From the NCBI RefSeq assembly GCF_900176275.1, contig NZ_FWXD01000016.1:1-64000 (forward strand): DNA of 64,000 nt, in the 5' to 3' direction. The position numbers were made by a program, and so were the translations under genes. Each line of letters begins with the position of its first letter. The first letter of the stretch is position 1. The DNA comes from Andreprevotia lacus DSM 23236 (GTDB lineage Bacteria > Pseudomonadota > Gammaproteobacteria > Burkholderiales > Chitinibacteraceae). The notes beneath the pieces were generated by a model, which saw only the letters and a list, made by a program, of their open reading frames with translations, ran no database searches and was not told the origin of the DNA. Of the stretch, positions 16,874 through 24,729 are shown piece by piece.

Positions 16874-18046
16874 CTACTTCACGCGCAAATAGCCAACGGC
16901 AGACGTTGCCAGGTTGCTGTAGTCGTCGTACACCGGCGCTGCAACTCCCACGTAATCCGCCTGATTGAAATCGGGAATGCGCAGAATGGTCGACACCGCA
17001 TAGTTGTGCGGCAACACATAGCGCCCGGCATGGCAGTACCAGGCTTGCGAGATGGCCGGTTTGACGCTGAGCCAGCGCAGCCGCCAGTTGATGCCATCGT
17101 TGCTCCAGGCCAGTGCAGGGAAAGCACCGTATGACGACGCGAAGCCAAGATAAGCACGACTGGCGTCGTGCGAAAGACGGAAAAAGGTCTGCCCGATCAA
17201 GGTGGCGTTGAACGGCAAGGTACGCGCCTTCCAGCCGCTGAAATCGCTGGTGGTGTGATAAGCCGGCGTATTGGTCATAAACATCCAGCTGCCCGCAGCC
17301 CATGCTGCCTGGCCATAGGTTGCGGGCAGGGTGAAGCTGTTGAACGTCACGCCATCGGCCGACCAGTACGCTCCGGGCGAACCACTCTGCAAAATGACAA
17401 AGGTATTGCCCCCCGCATACACCGCAGGCTGGGCACCGATGCTAATTGCCCGTGGCGTCGCCGTGGCACCATCCACCGTGGTGACCGCCGTGGCGGTGCT
17501 GCCATTCTGCACCACGAACAGCGCCTGATTCGCCGTCGCCGCAGCACGGATCTGGCCGGACAGCGTACCCGACGGGCCATTGGCACCCGCAGTGTAGCTG
17601 GTTCCCGTGGTCGACCAGGCCAGCCTGGATGTCGCACCATCATTGCCGGCAATAATGAAGCGACCGCTGGCGGCCACCCAGGCCACTGCATGCACCGGCA
17701 GGCCCAAACCAGGATTGACCAGGCTGTAGCTTGCCCCCCAGTCGGTCGATACCAGCACCGAAGTGCTGCCAGTCGTAACGACAACACTCCCTGCACCATT
17801 GTCGGCCGCCTGGATGACCGTGATGTTGGCGCTGTTGCTGGCCAGCAACCCCGACACCTTCAAATGTTCCAGCTGGGCAGCAGCCGGATAAGCACTAGCT
17901 GGCAAAAAAGAGCCGCTGCGCAGCCACACCGAACCATCGGCCTTGACGACGGTATCACCCGATTCCGGCAGCCAGCTCATGTCGCCGATACTGCTGCCGC
18001 CCGACGTAGCGGTTGCCTGCGGCAAGCCCGCGTTATAAACACTCAT
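16874..18046 (-). CDS. Phage tail protein with Asp-box-like beta-propeller repeats
   Basis: A 390-residue protein starting MSVYNAGLPQATATSGGS. It has a recurring S-x-D-x-G-x-[WFY]-type pattern: STDWGASY, SADGVTF, SNDGINW, and a weaker STTGTSYT. Such Asp-box repeats build beta-propellers in sialidases and related sugar-binding proteins. In a phage tail operon this suggests a receptor-binding or glycan-recognising tail component; enzymatic activity is not shown. The first ~60 residues resemble an attachment segment (WLPESGDTVVKADGSVWLRS). It is the last tail gene before the lysis cassette. Confidence 0.65.
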   Translation of the reverse strand: MSVYNAGLPQATATSGGSSIGDMSWLPESGDTVVKADGSVWLRSGSFLPASAYPAAAQLEHLKVSGLLASNSANITVIQAADNGAGSVVVTTGSTSVLVSTDWGASYSLVNPGLGLPVHAVAWVAASGRFIIAGNDGATSRLAWSTTGTSYTAGANGPSGTLSGQIRAAATANQALFVVQNGSTATAVTTVDGATATPRAISIGAQPAVYAGGNTFVILQSGSPGAYWSADGVTFNSFTLPATYGQAAWAAGSWMFMTNTPAYHTTSDFSGWKARTLPFNATLIGQTFFRLSHDASRAYLGFASSYGAFPALAWSNDGINWRLRWLSVKPAISQAWYCHAGRYVLPHNYAVSTILRIPDFNQADYVGVAAPVYDDYSNLATSAVGYLRVK

Positions 18047-18057
18047 CCCATCCCCCC

Positions 18058-18744
18058 TCAATACAAGGCCACAACCGGCGATAGCGACAGCCATGTCGGC
18101 AGTGCAGAGATCGCCGCCACCGGCGCCGCCACCAGCAAGGTGCCGGCGTCGAGCTTGAGCTCGCTGCGGATCAGCGCACCGTCGCGTACGTGGTTGAGCA
18201 GGCCCACGCTGGCCGACAGGCCGTCGCTGCCGGCGCTGGCCGGAATGGTGGCGCGAAAGCGCGGCGCCAGCTGGCAGATGCGCGTGCCGGCAGTCAGGCT
18301 GCCCACTGCGCTAAACGGCGTGCCGCTGACGGTCAACGTCTGGCTGGCCACGCCAGTCACGATGGCCAGCACGCCCTCGGCGGCCTGCGGCGCGGCATTG
18401 GCCGGCGCAAACAGCATCAGCAAGGCGCCGGCACGCCAGCCGTCGGCAATGAAATCGCCGCTGACGCGGGTAATGGTCTGTATCGTCACCGCCGCCGCGC
18501 CGGTGCTGGCGCTGCCCACCACGGTGCTCACGCTGGCCGTGTACAGCATCAGATCACGCGCGGTGGCATCGCTGCTGGTGGCGGTCAGGTCGATCAGCGT
18601 CGCGCCGCCATACAGCGGCGGGGTTGCGCCCGGCGCGGCCGGTTGCTGGTCAACCAGCACGCGGCCCACGGTGCCGCCGGCTGCCGTGAACGTGGTCGGC
18701 GGCAAGACCTTGAATACCGCCGGCAAAGTGCCTTCTATGGCCAT
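18058..18744 (-). CDS. Putative phage tail / virion protein
   Basis: A 228-residue, beta-rich protein starting MAIEGTLPAVFKVLPPTTFT. It has many Ala, Thr, Val and Gly residues (TITRVSGDFIADGWRAGALL; GVASQTLTVSGTPFSAVGSL) and no signal peptide or membrane segment. The composition is typical of tail or baseplate beta-sandwich proteins. It lies 11 bp upstream of the Asp-box tail protein and so probably shares a transcript with it. The ~170 bp between this gene and the 18913 gene show no reading frame of note. Confidence 0.6.
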   Translation of the reverse strand: MAIEGTLPAVFKVLPPTTFTAAGGTVGRVLVDQQPAAPGATPPLYGGATLIDLTATSSDATARDLMLYTASVSTVVGSASTGAAAVTIQTITRVSGDFIADGWRAGALLMLFAPANAAPQAAEGVLAIVTGVASQTLTVSGTPFSAVGSLTAGTRICQLAPRFRATIPASAGSDGLSASVGLLNHVRDGALIRSELKLDAGTLLVAAPVAAISALPTWLSLSPVVALY

Positions 18745-18912
18745 GAATGTGCTCCCGGAATGTGCAAAGCCCCGCCCGCCGCGACGACGCGTGCGGCCAG
18801 GGCCAAGAATGTGAAATAAAACTGCACCGCTGCTGCATGCTCAAAAAACCGGCCAGTCCCCGGCAGGGTCAGCTGCCCGCCACGCCCTGCCGATACGGCA
18901 AGCCGCAGGCAC

Positions 18913-19257
18913 TCACAGCAGGTTCCAGAACGCCAGCCGCGCCCGGCGCATCTGCCGTGCCCACGCCAGTTGATCGCTGGCGGCGATGCCCTGCAGATTC
19001 ACCGCCTGCACCACCCAGCCGGTGGTGGCCAGCTGAGTGCTGTTGTCGCCGGCCTGCGCATGCGGGCCGCGCGGCGTGCCGCTCAGTTGCGGCGAATCCA
19101 GCGGCGCGCGGGTGGCAAAGCTCTGCAAGGTGGTCTGGTAATCGGCCTCGGTCAGCTCGAAGCCGCGCCGCGTGGCCGCCAGCAGCTGGGTGGCCTCGTA
19201 GCTGCCGACGATGGCGCCGGGCAGATAGTTGTAAGTCCAGTCGAAATAGCGGCTCAC
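18913..19257 (-). CDS. Putative tail-fibre-related protein
   Basis: A 114-residue protein starting MSRYFDWTYNYLPGAIV whose ATG overlaps the stop of the upstream tail gene in an ATGA. It contains AGDNSTQLATTGWVVQAV, close to the GDNST.[IL]ATT..V motif that recurs in phage tail-fibre proteins. The C-terminal helix (WARQMRRARLAFWNLL) is basic. The short length suggests an adaptor or anchoring part of the fibre, not a complete fibre; the main host-contact protein may be the Asp-box protein downstream. Confidence 0.6.
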   Translation of the reverse strand: MSRYFDWTYNYLPGAIVGSYEATQLLAATRRGFELTEADYQTTLQSFATRAPLDSPQLSGTPRGPHAQAGDNSTQLATTGWVVQAVNLQGIAASDQLAWARQMRRARLAFWNLL

Positions 19258-20987
19258 CGCACACTCCCCCTCGGTGTCACATAAACCGTGGCCGCGGCCA
19301 CGCCCCAGGCCGGCGATGCGGCCGACTGCTGCACCAGCATCAGATCAAAGCTCTCGGCCACGCCGCTCAGGTTGGCAGCCACCTCGGCATACATGCCACC
19401 GTCGTAGCGGGCGCTGTCGAAGGCCGCCTGGTCGTACAGGCCGCCGGCGCCCAGCGCGCTCAAGGCATGGTCGGACGGTGTGCCGCGCCCATAGTCGTAA
19501 TCGACGCGCAGCATGAAATCGGTGGGATTGCCGCGCAGCATCTGCAAGGCCAGCCGGTGCAGGCGGCAACGCAGGCCACGATTGGGCACGGCAAAGGCCA
19601 GCCGCAAGATGGCGGTGATGCTGGCGCCGTCAAAACTGGTGCCACTGTCGATGCGCACCACGCGGCCGTTATCCAGCCCGGCAAACAGCACTTCCTTGCC
19701 GCCGCTGTCGCGCCAGCTGCCGGCGCACACCACACGCGACGGGTAGCGCGTGCGCATCGCGTCCACGCTGCCGTCGGTCATCACGGTAAAGGTCCAGATC
19801 ACCCGGTCGGCCATCACTAGCCGCAGCTGGCTCTTGTCGCGCGACACAAAGGCAAACTGCGCCTGGCTTACGTCCAGCAACGGCTGCACCTTGCGGCTGA
19901 GCACCGCCGAGGCAAAGTCGCCATAGGCCTGCGTGGCCTGCAAGGTGGTCAGGCCGTCGCCGCTCATGTAATACAGCTCGCCCGAGACCTCGCGCGCGCT
20001 GTCCAGGCTTGCCCCGGCCGCCTGGCTGGCGATCTTTACCTGGAAATCCTGCTGGCTGCTGCCATACAGCAACAGCACGCGGTCGCGGCAGGTCATCACC
20101 ATCACCTCGCCGCGATAGCTGACCAGATTGGTCGCCTCGTCGCCCAGCGCCAGCTCGCCCGCCCCCACTTTGGCCATGAAAGTCAGCGGGTCACCCAGCC
20201 CGCTGTACTGCACCGAGCCGCCGGCATAGGCCAGAAACAGATAGTTGCGGTGCGCCGCCACCAGAAAGGGCTTGTCGCTGGGCATGCCGGTGCGGATCTG
20301 CGCAAACACCGTGCCGTCGAACTCGAAGGCCGGGTTCACCCCGTCCACGCCGTAGATGCGCACATTGCCGGCCGCGCCGCCAAAGTTGTAATTGGCGCTG
20401 CGATAGCTGCCGCCCGGCAGCAACACCGGCGCGGCGGGCAGGCTGGCCACATTGGCGCACACATTGCCGCCGATCTTGATGGTTTCACCCACCTGCCAGT
20501 TGCCGGTGATGTTGCCCAGCACCACGCTGCCGGCCGCACGGCTGGGCGTGCCGCTCCAGTCGCCATTGTTGACCAGCACGCGCAGCACCAGCGCCGTCGC
20601 CCCGCTGGTGCCGCCGGTAATCGTGGCCCCCTGGGTGATCTTGTTGGTAAAGCCGTTGTTGAAGCCCATCGCCGGCGACAGCGCCACCGGCTGCCAGCCG
20701 CTGCTGCCGGCGCGGTACAGCACGGCCGCCGTCGCCGCCGCATTGTCGCGCACCGCAAACAGCGTGCCGCCCAGATACATCAAGCCGCGCAGCGGACCAC
20801 TGCCGGGTACTTCCACCGGGCTGGCGCTACCGTCGTAACAGGTATAGCCGTCGATGCGACGATAGCCACCCTCGCGCACCGCCTCGAAGTTCTCGGCAAA
20901 CAGCACCTCGCCCGGCTGCACCGCCGCAGCCGGGTCGGCCGCGTTGTAGCCGCCGCGCAGGGCAAAGGAAATCGGCTGCCACTTCAT
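19254..20987 (-). CDS. Large phage tail structural protein (propeller-like)
   Basis: A 577-residue protein starting MKWQPISFALRGGYNAAD. Tracts such as GYRRIDGYTCYDGS, RGLMYLGGTLFAV and VQYSGLGDPLTFMAKVGAGE resemble the large tail/nozzle proteins of podoviruses, which report DNA-translocating structures below the portal. It overlaps both neighbouring genes in ATGA junctions, showing a tight late operon. The protein is beta-rich with no catalytic motif or signal peptide. The exact position in the virion (tail needle, hub or nozzle) is inferred from gene order. Confidence 0.65.
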   Translation of the reverse strand: MKWQPISFALRGGYNAADPAAAVQPGEVLFAENFEAVREGGYRRIDGYTCYDGSASPVEVPGSGPLRGLMYLGGTLFAVRDNAAATAAVLYRAGSSGWQPVALSPAMGFNNGFTNKITQGATITGGTSGATALVLRVLVNNGDWSGTPSRAAGSVVLGNITGNWQVGETIKIGGNVCANVASLPAAPVLLPGGSYRSANYNFGGAAGNVRIYGVDGVNPAFEFDGTVFAQIRTGMPSDKPFLVAAHRNYLFLAYAGGSVQYSGLGDPLTFMAKVGAGELALGDEATNLVSYRGEVMVMTCRDRVLLLYGSSQQDFQVKIASQAAGASLDSAREVSGELYYMSGDGLTTLQATQAYGDFASAVLSRKVQPLLDVSQAQFAFVSRDKSQLRLVMADRVIWTFTVMTDGSVDAMRTRYPSRVVCAGSWRDSGGKEVLFAGLDNGRVVRIDSGTSFDGASITAILRLAFAVPNRGLRCRLHRLALQMLRGNPTDFMLRVDYDYGRGTPSDHALSALGAGGLYDQAAFDSARYDGGMYAEVAANLSGVAESFDLMLVQQSAASPAWGVAAATVYVTPRGSVR

Positions 20988-21655
20988 GCCAGGGGCCTCA
21001 CATCCCAGCGCACCAGTTCGCCGCTGGGGTTCACCAGCCGCGCCAGCATGCGCAGATAATTGGCCTGCGCGGTCTGGTAGACCTCGCTGGCGCTGTCAAA
21101 GCCGGCATACAGCATGGCCGCACGCCAGACGATGAGCAGATGATCCTGCTCGTCGGGCAGGATGGGCACATCGCCGTCCGCCTGCAGCTGCTGCGCCTGG
21201 CGCAGATAATCGAACTCCAGCAGCGCATCGCGCGCCAGCGGCCGGTCCAGCCGCAACTGGCGCTGGAAATCGACCGCCAGCAACGCGGGCGTGCCCGCCG
21301 CCGTGCCGTTGCGCAGCTCCACCAGCGGGCGCAGCTCGTCCCAGGTGCGCCACGACAGCGGCACGACGCGATCCGGATAAACCAGCCGCGCATAGCTGAT
21401 ATCGGGCTGGCGCAGCGGCGGCGTCAGCACCGCCAGGCTGGCCGACTGCACCCCGGCCGCCAGCGGCAGCGAGGCGCGGCACAACATGAAAGGCAGCGGA
21501 TCGGACTGGCGGCTACCCTGGATCTCGCTCCATGCCTCGGCCACCCAGTCGACAATGCGCCGCTCCATGCCGCGCTGGCCACTCACCCCGGCCGGCCCCT
21601 CGCCGGCCAGCCCGCATTCGCGCCAGGTGCGCTGAACCAGTTGCAGATAGTTCAT
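20984..21655 (-). CDS. Putative head-tail adaptor / tail accessory protein
   Basis: A 223-residue protein starting MNYLQLVQRTWRECGLAGEG at 21655, overlapping the stop of the upstream gene (ATGA). The N-terminal helix with YLQLVQRTWRECG and the pattern of helical segments and short loops fit the small adaptor or gp4-like proteins that attach beneath a P22-type portal. No enzymatic motif is visible. The gene lies between the capsid block and the large tail protein, where such connectors are expected. The assignment depends mainly on order. Confidence 0.55.
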   Translation of the reverse strand: MNYLQLVQRTWRECGLAGEGPAGVSGQRGMERRIVDWVAEAWSEIQGSRQSDPLPFMLCRASLPLAAGVQSASLAVLTPPLRQPDISYARLVYPDRVVPLSWRTWDELRPLVELRNGTAAGTPALLAVDFQRQLRLDRPLARDALLEFDYLRQAQQLQADGDVPILPDEQDHLLIVWRAAMLYAGFDSASEVYQTAQANYLRMLARLVNPSGELVRWDVRPLA

Positions 21656-22032
21656 CAGTCGTCGGCAAAGCCGTGGAATTGATACGGCAGCGCCGGCACA
21701 TCCAGCGACAGCAACTCGTGGCCATCGTGATAGAAATTGGTCTGCAAGGTGTTCTGCAGCTGCTCCAGATAGGGCAGCGGCACCGCCACCTTCACGCCGC
21801 GCTGCAGCTGGATGGTCTGGCCGTTGATCGACAGCGTCGGCTCCTTCACCGCCAGCGGATCGGACGACTTGGGAATGGTGATCCAGGCACGCTTGTAGCC
21901 ACGCACATCGGGGTTGGCAAAATCGGCCGCGCCGGTCGCCGGCTCGGCGGCCGGCACGGCAGCGCCGTCGCCGTCCAGATTGAGGACGGCCGGATCGACA
22001 GCCGGATCGGCATTCTTGGCAATACGGGTCAT
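21655..22032 (-). CDS. Small phage virion-associated protein
   Basis: A 125-residue protein starting MTRIAKNADPAVDPAVLNLD. The first ~45 residues are Ala/Asp/Pro-rich and low in complexity. The remainder (RGYKRAWITIPKSSDPLAVK; SINGQTIQLQRGVKVAVPL) looks like a compact beta/alpha domain that could bind another virion part. A terminator-like hairpin lies immediately upstream (22044-22070), separating it from the capsid transcript. Not recognised beyond its place between the capsid and adaptor genes. Confidence 0.6.
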   Translation of the reverse strand: MTRIAKNADPAVDPAVLNLDGDGAAVPAAEPATGAADFANPDVRGYKRAWITIPKSSDPLAVKEPTLSINGQTIQLQRGVKVAVPLPYLEQLQNTLQTNFYHDGHELLSLDVPALPYQFHGFADD

Positions 22033-22043
22033 GATGGCTCCGA

Positions 22044-22070
22044 AGAAAAGAAAACCCGCCAGCGGCGGGT
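22044..22070 (-). terminator. Terminator-like hairpin upstream of the 21655-22032 gene
   Basis: On the minus strand the arms ACCCGCC/GGCGGGT are followed by a T-rich run with two C interruptions, ending about 12 nt before the ATG. It follows the capsid gene and the repeat-filled gap. Confidence 0.6.
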
Positions 22071-22229
22071 TGATTTGGCATTGCAACTGCGGCCCACCCC
22101 GGGCCTGCGACCAGCAGCAGCCCAGTCGCGGGCGGCGGAGAACGGCCATGGCGACGCACAGCGCATCAAGCCCCCGGCCCAGCCGGGCGCCAGACGATGG
22201 CGGTGAGCGATGCATGAGCATGCGCTAGC

Positions 22230-22500
22230 AGGCGCAGCGCGAGGGAGCAGAGTACGTTTGAAGAGCGCGACGCCGCCCAAGCCCCCACCGCGCGATGGCA
22301 GCAAACAACACCACAAACCCTGGCAAAAACCCACACCTCACCCTCCCCCACAACCACCCTGTGCCACGAACGAGCGTCAGCGAGGCTCCCTCGCGGCGGC
22401 GAGGGCGGGGGGTGTGGAATCAATCTGGGAGGCGCCGTTGCCTCGCTTGCCACAACACGCCAGCCCCCGGCTTGGCCGGGGGCTTGATGCCATGTCAAAC
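22230..22500. repeat. R3 mosaic repeat in the gap after the capsid gene
   Basis: The 500-bp gap between the capsid gene and the 22032 start holds no convincing gene. At 22368-22422 it has the block GAGCGTCAGCGAGGCTCCC...GGCGGCGAGGGCGGGG, then CCCCCGGCTTGGCCGGGGGC followed by TTGATGCCATG near 22470-22495. The same two blocks in the same order recur at 59045-59170; parts recur at 27110-27165 and, inverted, at 41220-41270. Confidence 0.65.
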
Positions 22501-22530
22501 AGCAACGACAAACAGCAAAAAAGCAGGCGC

Positions 22531-23523
22531 CTAAAGGTCAGTTACCGCCGTCTCAACCCGCGCCAGCCACAGCTGGTTCAGGATCACCGACGCGTAATAG
22601 CCCTTCCAGCCCACATAACCCTTCTGGCCCAGGATGTCGCTCTTGTCGATCTGGTCCGGGTTGATGATCTTGGGCTCGACCGCGCCACGGCCCTTGAGCG
22701 GCACGTGCGCATACGCGCTCTGGCCCACCACGATGATGGGGTAGACATCGGCGCTGGTGCCCGAGGTCGACTTCATCGTGCCCTTGGCGCCGCCGGTATC
22801 GGCCCACGGCGTCAGCATCGGCGAGGCAATGAAGCGGACGTTCTCCACCGTGCCCAGCTCGAACTCGCTCACCGGCTTGCGGTTGCCGTACGAGGCCACC
22901 GGCACGAAGCCGGCCAGGTTGCGCACATCGGCCGACACATCGGTATGGCAGAACGCGATATAAGCCGCCTCGATGCCGCGGGTGGCATAGTTGGGCGAGG
23001 CATCCAGCATCTTGGTCACCGGCTGCGAGCGGTTGCTCTGCAGAAAGCGCACCACTGCGCGCAGCTTGTTCAGCGTGATCGGCGTGTTCACCGCATTGCG
23101 CGCCGCGCCGTTCACGTAATAGACCGACGTACCGGCCTTGAGCACGCCGTAGCACACCGCTTCCATGGTGTCGGCAATCTGCTTGCCGGCGATGTCGCAC
23201 GCGTCATTGAGCACCGGGTCTTCGCACAGGTCGGCGATCTTGTCGGTGATTTCGATGATGTCGCCGTACTGCTGGATCTGCACCGATACATCGCTGTAGC
23301 TGATCGGCTTGGTGGTGGGCGATACGCTCTCGGTCAGCGGCGTGGTGGCCGGCGCCAGCAGGTTGGGGCGGCGGAACTTGATGTTGTCCGCCTTGTTCTT
23401 CGGCAACGGTTTGGTATCGCCAAAGAGGTTGAGTACCGTCACCACCGCCGCCGTATCCAGCATCTTGGCTTCGGCATAGGTATTGGTACGTTGCGAGATC
23501 GCGGTGTAATTGGCACCTGGCAT
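22531..23523 (-). CDS. Major capsid protein, N4-gp56 family
   Basis: A 330-residue capsid protein. Landmarks typical of the N4-gp56 family are KNKADNIKFRRPNLL, TTPLTESVSP, QQYGDIIEITDKIADLCEDP and TMEAVCYGVLKAG. Length and order (after scaffold, before adaptor/tail) fit. It starts at MPGANYTAISQRTNTYAEAK, 15 bp after the scaffold stop, so the two are likely co-transcribed. Many copies would form the icosahedral head. This is the strongest family assignment in the late region besides the terminase. Confidence 0.9.
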   Translation of the reverse strand: MPGANYTAISQRTNTYAEAKMLDTAAVVTVLNLFGDTKPLPKNKADNIKFRRPNLLAPATTPLTESVSPTTKPISYSDVSVQIQQYGDIIEITDKIADLCEDPVLNDACDIAGKQIADTMEAVCYGVLKAGTSVYYVNGAARNAVNTPITLNKLRAVVRFLQSNRSQPVTKMLDASPNYATRGIEAAYIAFCHTDVSADVRNLAGFVPVASYGNRKPVSEFELGTVENVRFIASPMLTPWADTGGAKGTMKSTSGTSADVYPIIVVGQSAYAHVPLKGRGAVEPKIINPDQIDKSDILGQKGYVGWKGYYASVILNQLWLARVETAVTDL

Positions 23524-23538
23524 CGTGAAACATCCTTA

Positions 23539-24354
23539 TCAATTTCGCCGCTGTTTGTTCAGCTGATTGGCGAAGTGGGAAAAGAGGGCTTCCGGGTCAT
23601 CGGCCACCTCGTCGGCGGCAGGGTTGCGGCGCGTCGGCGGCGTGGCGGACTGCGCCAGCTGCTGCCGGCGTTGGGCAATCACCCGGGAAACCTGCGCAGA
23701 ACGCGCGGTGTGGTTGTCGAAGTTGACCAGCAGCGCCATGGCATCGCTGGCGTCCGAACTGGCGGCCAGTGCGCGCACGCCAGGCGGCTGGTGCTGCAGC
23801 CAGTGGGCAAACTCCGGCCGGGCAATCTCGTTGCGCCAGCCGGGGCGTGCCTGATCCAGCGCCTGCGCCTGCAGCGCCTCGTGGTCATGGTGAATGGCCA
23901 CGATTTCCTGCTCGATGCGCGCACGCTCCTCCTGCGCCCGCCACACCTCATGCTGCTGCATGTTGTGCACTGCCTTGGCGATCACCGGAAAATCGTGATT
24001 CAGCTCGGCCAGCTCGTCCTGCCGCACGAACTCCTGCGGCTGCACGTGGCCCAGGCGTTTTTGCAGCGCGGTCAGCCGCCCCTGGTCGGACGCCAGCCGG
24101 CGCTGCACCTTGGACAGCTCGTGCTGCAGGCGCACCTGCTCTTCGTCGCTCTGGTCATCCTGCTGCTGGCCGGCCGCAGCCGGCCGGGCCGACTCGCCGG
24201 CAGGCAAGCCGTCGCCGCTGGCGCCCTCATGCGGCACGTCGGCGGCGGGCTGTACGGGCTCGCCGGCGTTGAGTGCGTCGCTGAAAGCGGCAAAATCGGC
24301 ATCGGCCTGCGTATCGAGCGGGTCGTGCGTCAGGTCTTCATACACTTCGGACAT
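23539..24354 (-). CDS. Capsid scaffolding protein
   Basis: A 271-residue acidic, highly charged protein starting MSEVYEDLTHDPLDTQADAD. A disordered acidic/Pro/Ala-rich N-terminus leads to long helices (EEQVRLQHELSKVQRRLASD; QQHEVWRAQEERARIEQEIV) and a short C-terminus with LFSHFANQLNKQRRN, where a basic helix could touch the coat. Composition and place directly before the capsid gene are those of a podoviral scaffold, needed for head assembly and then released. Confidence 0.8.
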   Translation of the reverse strand: MSEVYEDLTHDPLDTQADADFAAFSDALNAGEPVQPAADVPHEGASGDGLPAGESARPAAAGQQQDDQSDEEQVRLQHELSKVQRRLASDQGRLTALQKRLGHVQPQEFVRQDELAELNHDFPVIAKAVHNMQQHEVWRAQEERARIEQEIVAIHHDHEALQAQALDQARPGWRNEIARPEFAHWLQHQPPGVRALAASSDASDAMALLVNFDNHTARSAQVSRVIAQRRQQLAQSATPPTRRNPAADEVADDPEALFSHFANQLNKQRRN

Positions 24355-24406
24355 GCTGTTTCCTCGTCAGATCACGGACGGTGGGTGCCGGCAAAAAGCG
24401 GGCATG

Positions 24407-24427
24407 AAAAAACCGCCTTGCGGCGGT
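24407..24427 (-). terminator. Terminator-like hairpin upstream of the scaffold gene
   Basis: On the minus strand the arms ACCGCC/GGCGGT (loop of 4) are followed by six T residues, about 50 nt before the scaffold ATG and about 90 nt after the stop of the 24520 gene. Confidence 0.65.
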
Positions 24428-24519
24428 GGATGGGTGCCTGCACTGCCCAGGGCCAGTGCAGACTGTGCGTGGTTCAAACCACAGCAAGCGCCCGGCAAAG
24501 ACGAGTGCTGCTGCGGATA

Positions 24520-24729
24520 TCAATACATCCCGCCATCCCCTCCGGGCGGGGGCGGCGGGCTTGCGGCGGCGGCCGGCAGCTCGGCCAGCAAGCGGCGCAA
24601 GATGGCAATCTGGCCGCGCAGCTCGGCGCTGACGAGCTCGGGCAGGCCGCTTTGTTCCAGCCGGGTGCGCAGCCGTTCGATCTGCTGCGCGCAATAGGCG
24701 CTCACGTCATCCCATTCCGGCGTTTTCAT
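24520..24729 (-). CDS. Small phage protein following the portal
   Basis: A 69-residue protein starting MKTPEWDDVSAYCAQQIERL; its ATG overlaps the portal stop as ATGA, which supports translation. It has one helical region (RTRLEQSGLPELVSAELRGQ) and a Pro/Gly-rich tail (SPPPPPGGDGGMY). No family is recognised. It may be a small assembly factor acting between portal and scaffold, but the only evidence is position. Confidence 0.6.
   Translation of the reverse strand: MKTPEWDDVSAYCAQQIERLRTRLEQSGLPELVSAELRGQIAILRRLLAELPAAAASPPPPPGGDGGMY

Noticed and set aside
17168..18814. Plus-strand frame of 548 codons opposite tail genes
   Set aside because: The minus-strand genes have convincing tail motifs and overlaps; the plus frame has none.
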